64,000 bases of DNA from a bacterium (GCA_030149525.1 JASBRJ010000235.1:1-64000); one strand, 5' to 3'. Numbered from the stretch's first letter, positions 34,522 to 44,045 are shown. The notes: generated from the letters alone by a model not told the origin. Numbers and translations are program-made.

Positions 34522-34878
34522 ACAGGGAGACATGATAACGGAGTCTCCGTGAAGTTGGCCGCCTCATTTCCCCTGGGGGATTCTTGGATTGATATGCACC
34601 TGGCGAAGAAAGAAGTCTATTTGTGATATAAGGATAGTCTAGGTTGAGCTGGGATCTGCTAGATGGTCAAAACGTTCCAAGATAGCACAATCGTTGACCT
34701 GATTTCTGTAAAGGTCGTCTTTTGAGGCGTGAGTAGTTTGAGACGGGCTGGACAAGTTTGAGTCAGTGTCGACTGGACTTCGACGGAGACGTAACGGCTT
34801 CGCCTTGAACACCGCAAGCGGCTTGTGGCACACAAGCTGCAGCGAGGGTCGAGGGCGGCTGCGTCGAACTCTGTTCAT
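34522..34878. other. Intergenic stretch with no recognised gene
   Basis: I see no convincing coding frame, hairpin terminator or RNA here. It lies between the pilin fusion and the second partner/nucleotidyltransferase module. Confidence 0.4.
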
Positions 34879-35067
34879 ATGGGAATTTCAAAGGTCGTCA
34901 AAATCGTAAAGATGTCAGAGCAGAAGAGCGATTTCGAATTTTGGCAGACCAGAACTGTTGCGGAGCGTCTTTCCGCATTGGAAGAAATTAGAGCGGAGTA
35001 CCACGGCAAGGATTATGAATCTCAACGAGGACTTCAAAGAGTTTTAAAAATTTCTAAACTCGAATAA
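34879..35067 (+). CDS. Small partner protein of nucleotidyltransferase copy 2
   Basis: From the ATG at 34879 the product reads MGISKVVKIVKMSEQKSDFEFWQTRTVAERLSALEEIRAEYHG and ends YESQRGLQRVLKISKLE. This is the usual short partner preceding this nucleotidyltransferase family, probably its antitoxin or partner subunit. An in-frame ATG at 34825 would add 18 residues of poor match. It overlaps the nucleotidyltransferase frame by 53 bases. Confidence 0.75.
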   Translation: MGISKVVKIVKMSEQKSDFEFWQTRTVAERLSALEEIRAEYHGKDYESQRGLQRVLKISKLE

Positions 35068-35455
35068 CGTGAGATATCTTGTGATTGGGGGTTACGCAGT
35101 CGCGGCTCACGGTCACGTTCGCTACACGAAAGACATCGACGTCTGGATAGAGCAGACCGAAGCTAACAGCGAGCGAGTAATGCGCGCCCTTGAGGAATTC
35201 GGCTTTGGTTCAATCGGTCTTTCATCCTCAGATTTCTTGGCGCCTGATACCCTCGTTCAGTTGGGGTATCCGCCACGCCGAATTGACTTGCTGACATCAC
35301 CATCAGGTGTCACTTTCGAAAATTGTTATGAGAATCGCATGACAGTAGAGGTCGATGGGACGACTATTCCTTTTATTTCACTCAAAGACCTTAAGGCTAA
35401 TAAGGCGGCTTCCGGGCGACCGAGGGACTTGGCGGATATTGAAGACCTATCTTAA
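35015..35455 (+). pseudogene. Nucleotidyltransferase (copy 2) with an in-frame TAA at codon 11
   Basis: ATG at 35015 begins MNLNEDFKEF, then TAA at 35045-35047, then KFLNSNNVRYLVIGGYAVAAHGHVRYTKDIDVW in the same frame. The catalytic GGYA turn, DID and RIDLL acids, and the C-terminal KAASGRPRDLADIEDL are intact. Read through, it is 146 codons, against 145 for copy 1. Without readthrough, GTG at 35069 could restart translation and still keep GGYA and the acids, losing 18 residues. It is either a nonsense allele or a shortened protein. Confidence 0.8.
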
Positions 35456-35463
35456 CGAGAAAC

Positions 35464-35485
35464 TTGGCACACCATAGGCACACAT
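35464..35485 (+). repeat. 22-bp direct repeat, copy 2
   Basis: Identical to the copy at 30332-30353, in the same orientation. It lies nine bases after the nucleotidyltransferase stop. The two copies enclose about 5.1 kb with the pilin genes. Confidence 0.85.
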
Positions 35486-35713
35486 CACTCAGCGGGTGAG
35501 GCCGTGAATCCCGCAACCACGGGCTTCCTCGAATTAGGACTCGATTCTGGCAAAGAAAGGATTCATGGGGTTTTCCGCCACGATCTTCCCAGTAATAAGG
35601 TGCTCTTCGATGACTTTCCCTTCATGACTCCGCAGCGAGGCAGCGACTCGCCGATTATCTTGCGCCAAGCCCAGTTGAGCTTCCCTAATCTCCGCCAGGT
35701 CAGCGTTGGCGGT

Positions 35714-36337
35714 CTAGTCCGCCTGAAGAAGTAAAGCCAGTTGCCGTTTGTCCAACAGCCGAATGCGTCCCCGGCCGGAGTCGACCAGTTTTTTGCGCCG
35801 AAGCGAGCTCAAAGCTTTAGATACGCTCTCTCGAGTGGTCGCCAATTGGGCGGCCAGCTCGTGGTGAGTGACCGATATGGGACTCTGAGTCTGTTCGCAG
35901 AGCCAGTAGATGAGACGACGCATGACCGGTTCCGTGCCCACCTGCATCATTTTGTTGGTGAGACGCCGGAGTCGTTCGTTTTGCTTGACCAAAAGCTCGC
36001 GTAAAAGCTGGGGGTTCAAGACCAGAAGCTGCTCGAATTCGGATTGAGTGAAGAGCCGCAGGGTGCAGTCGGTGAGGGCCTTGACTGTGGCCGAGTGAGG
36101 CTTGCCGTCCAAGCAGGACATCTCTCCTAGGATGGCCCCCGCTTGAAGCTCGGTAAAGACGATGCGTTCTCCGCGATCGCTAAGCTTCTCCACGCCTAAA
36201 ACGCCTTTTAGGAGAACCGCGCCGTGGCCGGCCGAATCGTCCTGACTCCACAGGAGCGACCCCTGAGGTAGGGCTTTTTCATGGCCGATATGCTGGAAGG
36301 CCTTCATATGCGGTTTCGCTTCCACGTCGAGGAGCAT
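35714..36337 (-). CDS. Crp/Fnr-family transcriptional regulator
   Basis: The ATG at 36337 gives 207 residues; a longer frame from 36481 would run into the divergent gene and add a low-complexity tail. The cyclic-nucleotide-like domain (LLKGVLGVEKLSDRGERIVFTELQAGAILGEMSCLDGKPHSATVKA) is followed by the winged helix VTHHELAAQLATTRESVSKALSSLRRKKLVDSGRGRIRLLD. It lacks the FNR-type cysteine cluster. The effector is unknown. Confidence 0.9.
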   Translation of the reverse strand: MLLDVEAKPHMKAFQHIGHEKALPQGSLLWSQDDSAGHGAVLLKGVLGVEKLSDRGERIVFTELQAGAILGEMSCLDGKPHSATVKALTDCTLRLFTQSEFEQLLVLNPQLLRELLVKQNERLRRLTNKMMQVGTEPVMRRLIYWLCEQTQSPISVTHHELAAQLATTRESVSKALSSLRRKKLVDSGRGRIRLLDKRQLALLLQAD

Positions 36338-36452
36338 TTTTCCGTCATCATTTGACTCTTTCGGAGGGGGGCCGAATCGACGGCGAGTCCGTTTACCCGG
36401 CGGCGGAATTTCCCTTGCGGGGTTCGAAGGGGCTACTGAAAGGAGGCCCGCC

Positions 36453-38285
36453 TTGAAATATCCCGCTTGGACCGATATCAACTACATTCATGAGGCTCTC
36501 GAACGATTCCGTTACGTGCTTCCCACCGGTCTCTCAAGATGTGGAAAGCTCTCGCTTGCCGCCTACAATTTTGCAAACGAGCTCTACTGGTATGACGGGG
36601 AGAAAGCCCGTCCGGTGGTCCTGCAGGGCGACGACTCCGGCCAAGGCACCGCTCTGGGATTGAGTTCCGATGGAAAGTTTCTTTGCGGAACCGTGAAAGG
36701 TGTCATGTTTCGCCACTCCTTGTCTCTCAACGAAACTCTCTGGTTCAGGGAAAGCGACGGTCGTAAAGCAAGACAGGCGTTTGCCGTAAATTCCTCCGGC
36801 ATCGTAGCCGGGTTAGGCGTGAATTCTCCCAGACAAGGAGGGGTCGTCGGCTCGGAAGACCTTCTTCGATACCCCGGCTTCACTCGGTTCTACGCTCTGA
36901 CTGACAGCGGGATTGCCGCTGGTGCGGACCGTGACTTTTCCGGATATCACCAGGTCAAAGAGAACTCCTCGAAAACTTTTGAACAACCCCAGGGGGCCGT
37001 GACCGCACCGTTCGGCATCTCCGACGATGGTCGGTTTATGGCAGGAGTCCTCAGGTTAGCTAAGGACGAACCTTGGCAGCCTGCGTTCTGGGACGGCGGT
37101 AAACTGAGCCGAATCGTTGACGTTGAAGGGAATACCTTCTCTGGTGTGGCTCTAGATGTGAATTCCCATGGTCTGATTGTGGGAGTACGGTTTACAAAGC
37201 CGCTCGACTCCGCGAGAGCGCTCACTCAGGGCCCGAGAAGCTCGCCGTTCCTGTCTGCTGGTGGGGAAGAGATCGGTGAACCCTTTTATTGCGAAGCCGC
37301 CACCGGCGTTGCCTATCCTATCGGCTGGTTCGCTTCGAAGTTCCACAGTATAGCGCTGATCAACGACGACAATCTCATTGCCGGCTACTATCGGGCGACT
37401 CCCGACTCGGGTCCCAGACCTTATACGGCTCGCTTGAAGTTCGACAAGGAGCCTTCTTCCTCAAGGTTGCCCCGAACCAAGTTTAAGAAAGCCGCCATTA
37501 TCTACGACTTTGACGGCACTCTGGCTCAAGGGAATATGCAGGAACACTCTTTTATCGAGGCGGTTGGAGTCACGCCCGAGGAATTTTGGGAGAGTTCCAA
37601 CGGGATGGCGAGAGAGCAGGACGGCGACCAGATTCTCACCTACATGCGAGAAATGTTGACCAGGGCCGAAAAGAAGGGCTTTCCGATAACGAAAGCGCTT
37701 CTCGCCGAGCATGGGGCCAAGATCAAGCTTTTCGACGGGGTCGAAGATTGGTTTCGGCGCATCAACGATTTTGCCCGACAGCAGAACCTGCAACTAGAGC
37801 ACTACATCATTAGTTCCGGCATTCGTGAGATGATACGGGGGAGTTCCATCGCCCACCACTTTAAAGAAATTTTTGCTTCCGGTTTTGTTTACGAAGACGA
37901 TCAGGCGGTGTGGCCCGCATTATCGATCAACTACACCACCAAGACCCAATATCTGTTCAGAATTAATAAGGGCATCGACAATTGCTGGGATGACACCGCA
38001 ATCAACAAATGGATGCCTCTCTCTCAAAGACCGATGCCGTTCGAAAATATGATCTTTCTGGGCGACGGAGAGACCGACATCCCCACCATGAAGATGGTTC
38101 GGCATCAGGGAGGCGCCGCGGTGGCTGTCTTCGACCCTGAGCGTTGGGACGAGCTTCAGGAACGAATTTTTCCTCTTATTTCAGAGAATAGAGCCGACTT
38201 TGTGGCCTCTGCCGACTACCGGGAAGGGAGTCAGCTGGAATTGACCATCAAGGGATTATTGGGTCGGATCGCGCTGCGAGAATAG
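36453..38285 (+). CDS. Fusion of HAF-like beta-propeller and HAD-superfamily phosphatase
   Basis: TTG at 36453 follows a strong AAGGAGG box. Residues 1-340 are repeats of the form SSDGKFLCG, NSSGIVAGLG, SDDGRFMAGV and NSHGLIVGV, as in HAF-type propellers. Residues 345-610 form a HAD hydrolase with DFDGT (nucleophile Asp near 353) and GDGETDIPTMK (near 537). Both parts look intact, and no frameshift joins them. Such propellers are usually extracellular and HAD enzymes cytoplasmic. No signal peptide is seen, so the whole protein is probably cytoplasmic. Confidence 0.75.
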   Translation: MKYPAWTDINYIHEALERFRYVLPTGLSRCGKLSLAAYNFANELYWYDGEKARPVVLQGDDSGQGTALGLSSDGKFLCGTVKGVMFRHSLSLNETLWFRESDGRKARQAFAVNSSGIVAGLGVNSPRQGGVVGSEDLLRYPGFTRFYALTDSGIAAGADRDFSGYHQVKENSSKTFEQPQGAVTAPFGISDDGRFMAGVLRLAKDEPWQPAFWDGGKLSRIVDVEGNTFSGVALDVNSHGLIVGVRFTKPLDSARALTQGPRSSPFLSAGGEEIGEPFYCEAATGVAYPIGWFASKFHSIALINDDNLIAGYYRATPDSGPRPYTARLKFDKEPSSSRLPRTKFKKAAIIYDFDGTLAQGNMQEHSFIEAVGVTPEEFWESSNGMAREQDGDQILTYMREMLTRAEKKGFPITKALLAEHGAKIKLFDGVEDWFRRINDFARQQNLQLEHYIISSGIREMIRGSSIAHHFKEIFASGFVYEDDQAVWPALSINYTTKTQYLFRINKGIDNCWDDTAINKWMPLSQRPMPFENMIFLGDGETDIPTMKMVRHQGGAAVAVFDPERWDELQERIFPLISENRADFVASADYREGSQLELTIKGLLGRIALRE

Positions 38286-38399
38286 CTCGCTCAAGAAAGG
38301 CTGAGAGCCCGCCGGGCGGGAGTTGCTCGAAGCCTGGGAGAGGACTTGCAATTCGGTCTAAGAAGCGAAGCAGTGAGAAGAGAGTAGGGGAGTCCACGG

Positions 38400-40139
38400 A
38401 TGAAGATTTTAAGATTTGTATTAGGGGTCGCGGTGGCGGCCGGCTTGGTCGCTGGGTGTGGCGATTCTCGCCAAAATTACGTGAGCCAATCGAGCCCAAT
38501 CCAGAATACAGGAAGCTTTCAACTCCTGTTTCAGAATAGTGCTTTGCCTGCCGATGTGGACTCTGCCCAGTTTGTTTTTAAGGACGCTGCCGGAAATCGG
38601 TTAGGCAACGTTCTGGAGCTTCCACTTCAGCAGTCCACAACTGTCTCAGGTGTGCCGCTGAATACGGCGACCGTCGAGATCGACTACTTGCGCAACGGTG
38701 GCTTCGCGTTGTTTGAGTCGCAAAGCTCCATAAATCTCAGTGGCGTGCGAGCGCAGGCCACGGCGGGAAATCGGATCGTGGACCCGACCTTGACAGTCGC
38801 CCAGGACGCTCGCACCGCCTGGACCACCCGGACCTCGCCTGCTCAGTTTCTTGTCTCCGTCACAGGAGGGCCCGGCGTGGACGGCCCGACCACTGCTCCC
38901 ACTCCGTTTAAAGTCAAGGGTGTTGGATACTCGCCGACTCCCATCGGGGTCGACGTCAAGTTCTCGCCACACTTAGGCGACTATTTTTGGGACGGGGGCC
39001 AGGATATTCCCGGCAACGGCAAGCTCAAAGACTGGGAAAAAGTCTGGCAGCGGGACATTGAGAACATCCGAGGCCGCTTCAACAGCGTTCGAATTTATAC
39101 CATGCTGGCGGTCCACCTTAACGACAATGGTAGCTTCCCCGATTTCAACAGTCCTAATGTGCGAACCCACAGAAAATTTCTCGACGCCATGTGGAACAAC
39201 GGCAACGACCCCGTCTATTGTTTGATCGGCCTGCCGATTCCGGCCGGCATCTACACGGGGACGACCGGCAATCAGGCCGAAATTCAATTCTGGGAAGAGA
39301 ATCTTCAACGTACGGTTAGCCAACTCGCCTCCCATCCCGCCGTCATGGGGTTCACTCTCTTCAACGAGCAGGGCGGAGAGAGCCGTTATTGGGGTGGGAA
39401 TGCCGGAGACTCCAACACCTATTGGGGCAAGATTGCCCAGTTTAGCCAGACCGCCTCAAGCGCTGCTCCAGACAAACTGGTGGGCTTTGCAAACTTCGAT
39501 ACCCCAGCTCTCATTACGTCGGCCGACGGAGCGAATCTCTTAACTCAGTTCGGCTCTTCCCTAGATTTCTGGGGAGTCAATGCCGCGCAGGCTGTCACCT
39601 TAGAGGGAACCCTGAATCCCTATCGTGCTCTCACAACGGCTGCTAAGCCGGTTCTCTTTACGGAATTGGGCAATCCGGCAACCACCCACACCATTACCGA
39701 CATCTGCTCGGGAGTGGCTCCCACCCAGGCGGGTGCCGACTCAATCACAACAACCTCGGATTCTATCGCTAAGGCAGCACAGGCGCTCGCCAACGTGCTG
39801 CCTCAGGCCATTTCCGACAACGTTGTGGCGGGGGTCTTCGTGTTCGAATACACCGATGAGTGGTGGAAGCAGGAAGGTGTAAACGGATGTTTCACTCCCC
39901 GCGGAGCAAGTCGCCAGGACGGCGGGGTGGGAGCTGCCGTTGGGGCTAAGGCAAACGGCTACGACGACGAGGAAGGCTATGGCCTTTACGGCATCGGTCT
40001 GAGCAGGGGGCGTTCCGCCAATGATGTTTTCAGCCCCTTCGGTAACGAACCGAATGCCGCCAACTTGAACCCGGACACATTGACTCCGCGTGGGCCGATG
40101 CTAGACGCCGTGGACGCAGCGTTTAGGCCCGTGCGATAG
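38400..40139 (+). CDS. Lipoprotein glycoside-hydrolase-like protein
   Basis: A lipoprotein signal with lipobox LVAGC (Cys near residue 21) precedes a 100-residue Ig-like region. A TIM-barrel glycosidase domain follows: FKVKGVGYSP, RFNSVRIYT, GFTLFNEQGG (probable acid/base Glu near 323) and PVLFTELGNPA (probable nucleophile Glu near 421). The NE and TE pattern resembles clan GH-A or GH72-like glucanosyltransferases. It would be anchored in the outer membrane or periplasm. The substrate is unknown. Confidence 0.7.
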   Translation: MKILRFVLGVAVAAGLVAGCGDSRQNYVSQSSPIQNTGSFQLLFQNSALPADVDSAQFVFKDAAGNRLGNVLELPLQQSTTVSGVPLNTATVEIDYLRNGGFALFESQSSINLSGVRAQATAGNRIVDPTLTVAQDARTAWTTRTSPAQFLVSVTGGPGVDGPTTAPTPFKVKGVGYSPTPIGVDVKFSPHLGDYFWDGGQDIPGNGKLKDWEKVWQRDIENIRGRFNSVRIYTMLAVHLNDNGSFPDFNSPNVRTHRKFLDAMWNNGNDPVYCLIGLPIPAGIYTGTTGNQAEIQFWEENLQRTVSQLASHPAVMGFTLFNEQGGESRYWGGNAGDSNTYWGKIAQFSQTASSAAPDKLVGFANFDTPALITSADGANLLTQFGSSLDFWGVNAAQAVTLEGTLNPYRALTTAAKPVLFTELGNPATTHTITDICSGVAPTQAGADSITTTSDSIAKAAQALANVLPQAISDNVVAGVFVFEYTDEWWKQEGVNGCFTPRGASRQDGGVGAAVGAKANGYDDEEGYGLYGIGLSRGRSANDVFSPFGNEPNAANLNPDTLTPRGPMLDAVDAAFRPVR

Positions 40140-40159
40140 CACGATTTCGTAAGAGACCT

Positions 40160-40909
40160 ATGGCAAGGCTCCTTGTTCGTCTCCTGATTTTGGTCTTCAT
40201 CCTCGCGCCTAACGGGCTTGCCTTCTGGCTCTGGACAGCAGCTCAGCAGACAGATCAGGCCGCTGCCGTGGTGGCAGAAGGATTGCGGAAGGGGTTCTCC
40301 GACTCGGAGCCTTTTGTGGCCGAGGGAACCCTGATCTCGCCGTCGGATGATGCTGTGGAAAGCCTTGAGTTTCACGAACCGTGTCTGGCTTTTCGAACGA
40401 AGGTGGAGCTTTGCTATACGACCACCGACAGCGAGGGTGAACTGGAAGACCGGCGGACATCACTCCTGGACGAGCGACATCAGGTGAAGGATCTTGCCGT
40501 GGATTTCGGTGAGGCCAAAGCTATTCTTGATATCCAAACGCTCAAGTCGTTTTACCAAGCCAAGTTCACCGACATGGAGAATCCGCCCGAGTATCTGAAG
40601 CCGGACCAGATTCCCACCATCGAATCTCGACAAAGGTGGTTTGAAGTGTTCGAGAACCATTTTTCAGCCGGTCAGAAGGTTACCGTCGTGGGGAAGCTCA
40701 ACCAGCTCACCGTCTTGGAGCCTCATCCTCAAGCCGGCGAACTCTACGTCTATCCGGGAGATGCCGCGACCTTCATCAAGTCTCTGGAGGGCAAGCGAGA
40801 CACCAACAAGATGATCGCTCTCATCTGTATGGCGATTTCGGTTATTGTGGTGGTCGTTCTCTTGTTAGTGGAGCGGTTCGTCTTTTCCACCGTTGCCCCC
40901 CGGAAGTGA
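40160..40909 (+). CDS. GIDE-like membrane protein
   Basis: This 249-residue protein has an N-terminal transmembrane helix (LLVRLLILVFILAPNGLAFWLW), a soluble domain of about 170 residues (FVAEGTLISPSDDAVESLEFHEPCLAFRTKVEL...VTVVGKLNQL) and a C-terminal helix (MIALICMAISVIVVVVLLLVE). The layout resembles GIDE-domain proteins, bacterial relatives of the MULAN E3-ligase middle domain, but without a RING. The function is not known. Confidence 0.6.
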   Translation: MARLLVRLLILVFILAPNGLAFWLWTAAQQTDQAAAVVAEGLRKGFSDSEPFVAEGTLISPSDDAVESLEFHEPCLAFRTKVELCYTTTDSEGELEDRRTSLLDERHQVKDLAVDFGEAKAILDIQTLKSFYQAKFTDMENPPEYLKPDQIPTIESRQRWFEVFENHFSAGQKVTVVGKLNQLTVLEPHPQAGELYVYPGDAATFIKSLEGKRDTNKMIALICMAISVIVVVVLLLVERFVFSTVAPRK

Positions 40910-40992
40910 GAATGCTACAGCCGTAGAATAATTAAGACGGGGCGGAAATTTAGAGGCGCGTCCCAGGGGCCGTACGACCCGGGGCAGATAGG

Positions 40993-41280
40993 GTGGAAGA
41001 CATGAATCTGACGACCGAGTTCTTTGTACTTTGCATCTTTCTCGTCGGGCTGCCTTTCTTCTATAGCATGCTGCGTGACTCAGGTCTCAAGGCCTGGAGA
41101 TTTTTCTTTGCGTCCTATCTTTTTCTGGCTCTTTCAAACATCTTTACGGTCATTGAGGGTTTCGGATTTCACGACTTTTTTAATCTTTGTCAGCATCTGT
41201 CCATCGCGCTTTCCTCACAGGCCATGCTTTTCGCCATCCTGCAACTCACGCGCAGCGAAAAGACGAAGGGAGGCTCTTGA
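40993..41280 (+). CDS. Small two-to-three-helix membrane protein
   Basis: The longest frame starts with GTG at 40993; ATG at 41002 is an equally good start. The product is hydrophobic (FFVLCIFLVGLPFFY, FFFASYLFLALSNIF, ALSSQAMLFAIL). Its TGA overlaps the TTG start of the histidine-kinase gene as TTGA, so it is probably a small sensor or accessory of that kinase. No family recognised. Confidence 0.65.
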   Translation: MEDMNLTTEFFVLCIFLVGLPFFYSMLRDSGLKAWRFFFASYLFLALSNIFTVIEGFGFHDFFNLCQHLSIALSSQAMLFAILQLTRSEKTKGGS

Positions 41281-43100
41281 ATCCGTCCAGTCTTCTATGC
41301 CTCTTCTCAACGGTCTGCCAAACACTAGCAATAGCTTTATTGTTGCGGAGAAAATCATCGGTTCCCCTCAGTCAAAGCACCTATTTCCCTTTGCTATCGG
41401 CTTTGCTGCTCTATGACTTCATCGTAATCTCGAACTTTCTCGAGCAGTCCGGCTACACCGCTTTCTTCGATCCCCTGGAAGATGTGGCGGAGGTCGTGTT
41501 TGCATTCCTGTTCTTGCTCTTTGTCAACAACTGGCGAAAGGACCGCTCCGAGGCGCGCTTTCGCGACCTCTTTAAGTTGGCCCCACTGCCCCTGGCAGAA
41601 ATGGGTCTGGATGGAAGAATCAAGGAAGTGAACGACCTGCTGGCTGAGAGACTTCAGGCCTATTTCGGAACAACGACCGAAGAGATTCAGACAGTAGAGA
41701 ATTGGTGGTCTCTTGCCTATCCGGACAAAGGGCAGCAAACTTTCTCTAGATCGACCTGGAGGGAATTAGTGAATCACGCTCTGGAGACCGATGGCGTCAT
41801 TGCGCCTCAGGAACGTGAAGTCACCTGCGCCGACGGTTCGAAACGGTGGATGATAATCGGCGGGAGGGTCGTGGGCCACAATGTGCTCATCAGCTTCTTC
41901 GACATCACCGACCGTAAGAGGATGGAGGATGAGAGGGAGATTTTCCGGGACAGAATGCTGCAGTCTCAAAAGCTTGAAGCCATCGGGACATTGGCCGGTG
42001 GGGTCGCCCACGATTTCAACAACATGTTGGGTGCTATCATCGGCTACAGTGAGATGATGCTCCACGACTTGAAACCGGAGCATGAGCATTACGAAGATCT
42101 TCACCAGATCCTCGATGCCGCCAAGCGCTCTACCGGCCTCACCAGGCAACTTCTAGCCTTCGCTCGCAAGCAGGAGAGTGTGGCCACGGTTTTCGATGTC
42201 AATCAAGCTATCGAAGACACCCTTAAGATGATGCAGCGACTGATCGGTGAGAATGTGGAGTTGTCCTGGATGCCCGGTGAGGGACCTCTTCGAGTTTGCC
42301 TCGACCCGTCCCAGTTCGACCAGATTTTGACGAATCTTTGTGTGAATGCCAGAGATGCTATCCCCGACGTGGGCAAAATCACGGTGGAAAGCAGGCAGGT
42401 AAGCATTGGAGACGATTACCTGAACAGCCATCCGGCGGGGGTTCCCGGTGAGTATGTTCTCATATCGTTTAGCGACAGCGGGTGTGGTATGGACCAGGAG
42501 ACCCTGGGACATATCTTCGAGCCCTTTTACACCACCAAGGAGGTGGGGCACGGTACCGGACTGGGCCTGGCCACCGTTTACGGGGTGATTCAGCAAAATC
42601 GGGGAATGATCGATGTTTACAGTGAACCTGGCCTAGGAACAACCTTCAATATTTATCTGCCTCTACTCTCTGAAGAAGAGACGGGAGCTGTGGCCGTCGC
42701 TCCTAAAGAGGAGCCTCGTGGTCGAGGTGAGTCGATTCTTATCGTCGAGGACAATCCTTCTGTTTTGGAGATGAGCGTCAAGATGCTTGGCAGGCTCGGC
42801 TACACCGTTCTGAAGGCCGCAACGCCCAGCCAGGCGCTGGAGGTGGTCGAGGATGAAAACCAGGAGATTGATCTGCTCATCACCGACGTGGTTATGCCGG
42901 AGATGAACGGCCGGGACCTTGCCGAACGGGTGAGCCGGCTCCGTCCCGGGATCTCGGTTCTGTTTATGTCCGGCTATGCAGCTAACATCGTTCGGCTGGA
43001 GAAGGATCTGGAAATCGGGCAGGGCTTCATCAAGAAGCCGTTTTCCCTGCGAGGACTTGCTATCAAGTTGCGAGAGCTCCTTGAATCGAACGTTTCGTGA
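41277..43100 (+). CDS. Hybrid sensor histidine kinase with PAS and receiver domains
   Basis: I chose TTG at 41277, which has GGGAGG upstream and overlaps the previous stop; a start at 41187 would sit inside that gene. The 607-residue protein has two to three N-terminal membrane segments and a PAS domain. The H-box is [18 protein letters not shown] (His near 245). The HATPase domain has NARDAI, DSGCGM and [14 protein letters not shown]-terminal receiver domain follows, with [11 protein letters not shown] (Asp near 535) and the FIKKPF loop. It is an orphan hybrid kinase here, with no response regulator adjacent. Confidence 0.92.
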   Translation: MNPSSLLCLFSTVCQTLAIALLLRRKSSVPLSQSTYFPLLSALLLYDFIVISNFLEQSGYTAFFDPLEDVAEVVFAFLFLLFVNNWRKDRSEARFRDLFKLAPLPLAEMGLDGRIKEVNDLLAERLQAYFGTTTEEIQTVENWWSLAYPDKGQQTFSRSTWRELVNHALETDGVIAPQEREVTCADGSKRWMIIGGRVVGHNVLISFFDITDRKRMEDEREIFRDRMLQSQKLEAIGTLAGGVAHDFNNMLGAIIGYSEMMLHDLKPEHEHYEDLHQILDAAKRSTGLTRQLLAFARKQESVATVFDVNQAIEDTLKMMQRLIGENVELSWMPGEGPLRVCLDPSQFDQILTNLCVNARDAIPDVGKITVESRQVSIGDDYLNSHPAGVPGEYVLISFSDSGCGMDQETLGHIFEPFYTTKEVGHGTGLGLATVYGVIQQNRGMIDVYSEPGLGTTFNIYLPLLSEEETGAVAVAPKEEPRGRGESILIVEDNPSVLEMSVKMLGRLGYTVLKAATPSQALEVVEDENQEIDLLITDVVMPEMNGRDLAERVSRLRPGISVLFMSGYAANIVRLEKDLEIGQGFIKKPFSLRGLAIKLRELLESNVS

Positions 43101-43175
43101 GGGTTAGGCGACGCAGCGGAGAGTTCATCTAGAGTTCATGATTTGGCAGACCGCTCAGGGTATATTGGTTAGGCC

Positions 43176-44033
43176 ATGTTCATATCCACTCAAGCCCTTT
43201 CCGGCGGAACTCTGAGAGGACGTTTTGTCCGCCACACACTTGCCTCCCAGCAACTCGGAGATGTACGCGGCGTTACGGTCCGACTTCCCGACAACTACAA
43301 TCCGGAGAAGAAGTACCCTGTTGTTTATCTTCAAGACGGTCAGAATATGTTTGACAGTCGAAGGGGGTTCATGGGGCAGGAGTGGCAGGTGGACGAGACT
43401 GTCGACAGGCTTGCCGGGAGAATTCCGGATGCTCTTTACGTTGCTGTGGACAATGGAGAAGGTCGGCGGCTCGAAGAGTATACCCATGTGAGGGATGCCG
43501 ACTACGGCGGTGGAAAGGGAGAAAACTACGAGCAGTTTTTTCTCAAAGAATTGGTCCCAGCCGTAGAAGCGACGTATTCCACAGCAACGGAGCGAAGGTT
43601 CTTAGTAGGAAGCTCCCTGGGCGGTTTGGTCTCACTCACCATGGCCCTCAACCATCCAGCGGCCTTTGCAGGGGTCGCCGCTCTCTCTCCCTCGGTTTGG
43701 TGGGCAGACGGTCAGCTTGCGACTCAGACGCTTGAGGGTGCGGTGCCGGCTCAGCGCCCCAAAGTATGGCTCGATATGGGTACGGAAGAGGGAGGTAGCG
43801 ATGCCTTCGGCCAGCGCGCCATCTCAGAAAAGGGACGTTTCAGCTCTCGCCCCCAGGGCGCTAACGGTGTTCAAGATGTGCGTGACCGCACTCGAGAAAT
43901 GGGAGAGGCTCTGCTGCAAAAGGGTTGGACTCTAGACGGCGACTTGAGGTATCACGAGCCTTTAGGGGGGACCCACACCGAGGGCGCCTGGGCTGCTCGC
44001 ACCGGCGAAGTTTTGAGTTGGATGCTAACCTAA
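43176..44033 (+). CDS. Alpha/beta-hydrolase putative esterase (Fes/esterase D type)
   Basis: The 285-residue protein contains VVYLQDGQNMFDSRRG, the nucleophile elbow GSSLGG (Ser near 147) and a late His (GGTHTEGAW). This matches putative esterases that hydrolyse siderophore or acyl esters. No signal peptide is visible. It follows the histidine-kinase gene by 75 bases. Confidence 0.85.
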   Translation: MFISTQALSGGTLRGRFVRHTLASQQLGDVRGVTVRLPDNYNPEKKYPVVYLQDGQNMFDSRRGFMGQEWQVDETVDRLAGRIPDALYVAVDNGEGRRLEEYTHVRDADYGGGKGENYEQFFLKELVPAVEATYSTATERRFLVGSSLGGLVSLTMALNHPAAFAGVAALSPSVWWADGQLATQTLEGAVPAQRPKVWLDMGTEEGGSDAFGQRAISEKGRFSSRPQGANGVQDVRDRTREMGEALLQKGWTLDGDLRYHEPLGGTHTEGAWAARTGEVLSWMLT

Positions 44034-44045
44034 ACTGCCGCGCCG

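Noticed and set aside
29509-35047. Possible reassignment of TAA as a sense codon
   Set aside because: Other intact genes end normally with TAA (for example the Abi_2 frame at 30313-30315 and the DUF6986-like gene at 21851-21853). Only two genes contain an in-frame TAA.
35504-35734. A 76-residue open frame beside the Crp-family gene
   Set aside because: It overlaps the Crp-type gene's end, has no recognisable motif and reads as chance coding.
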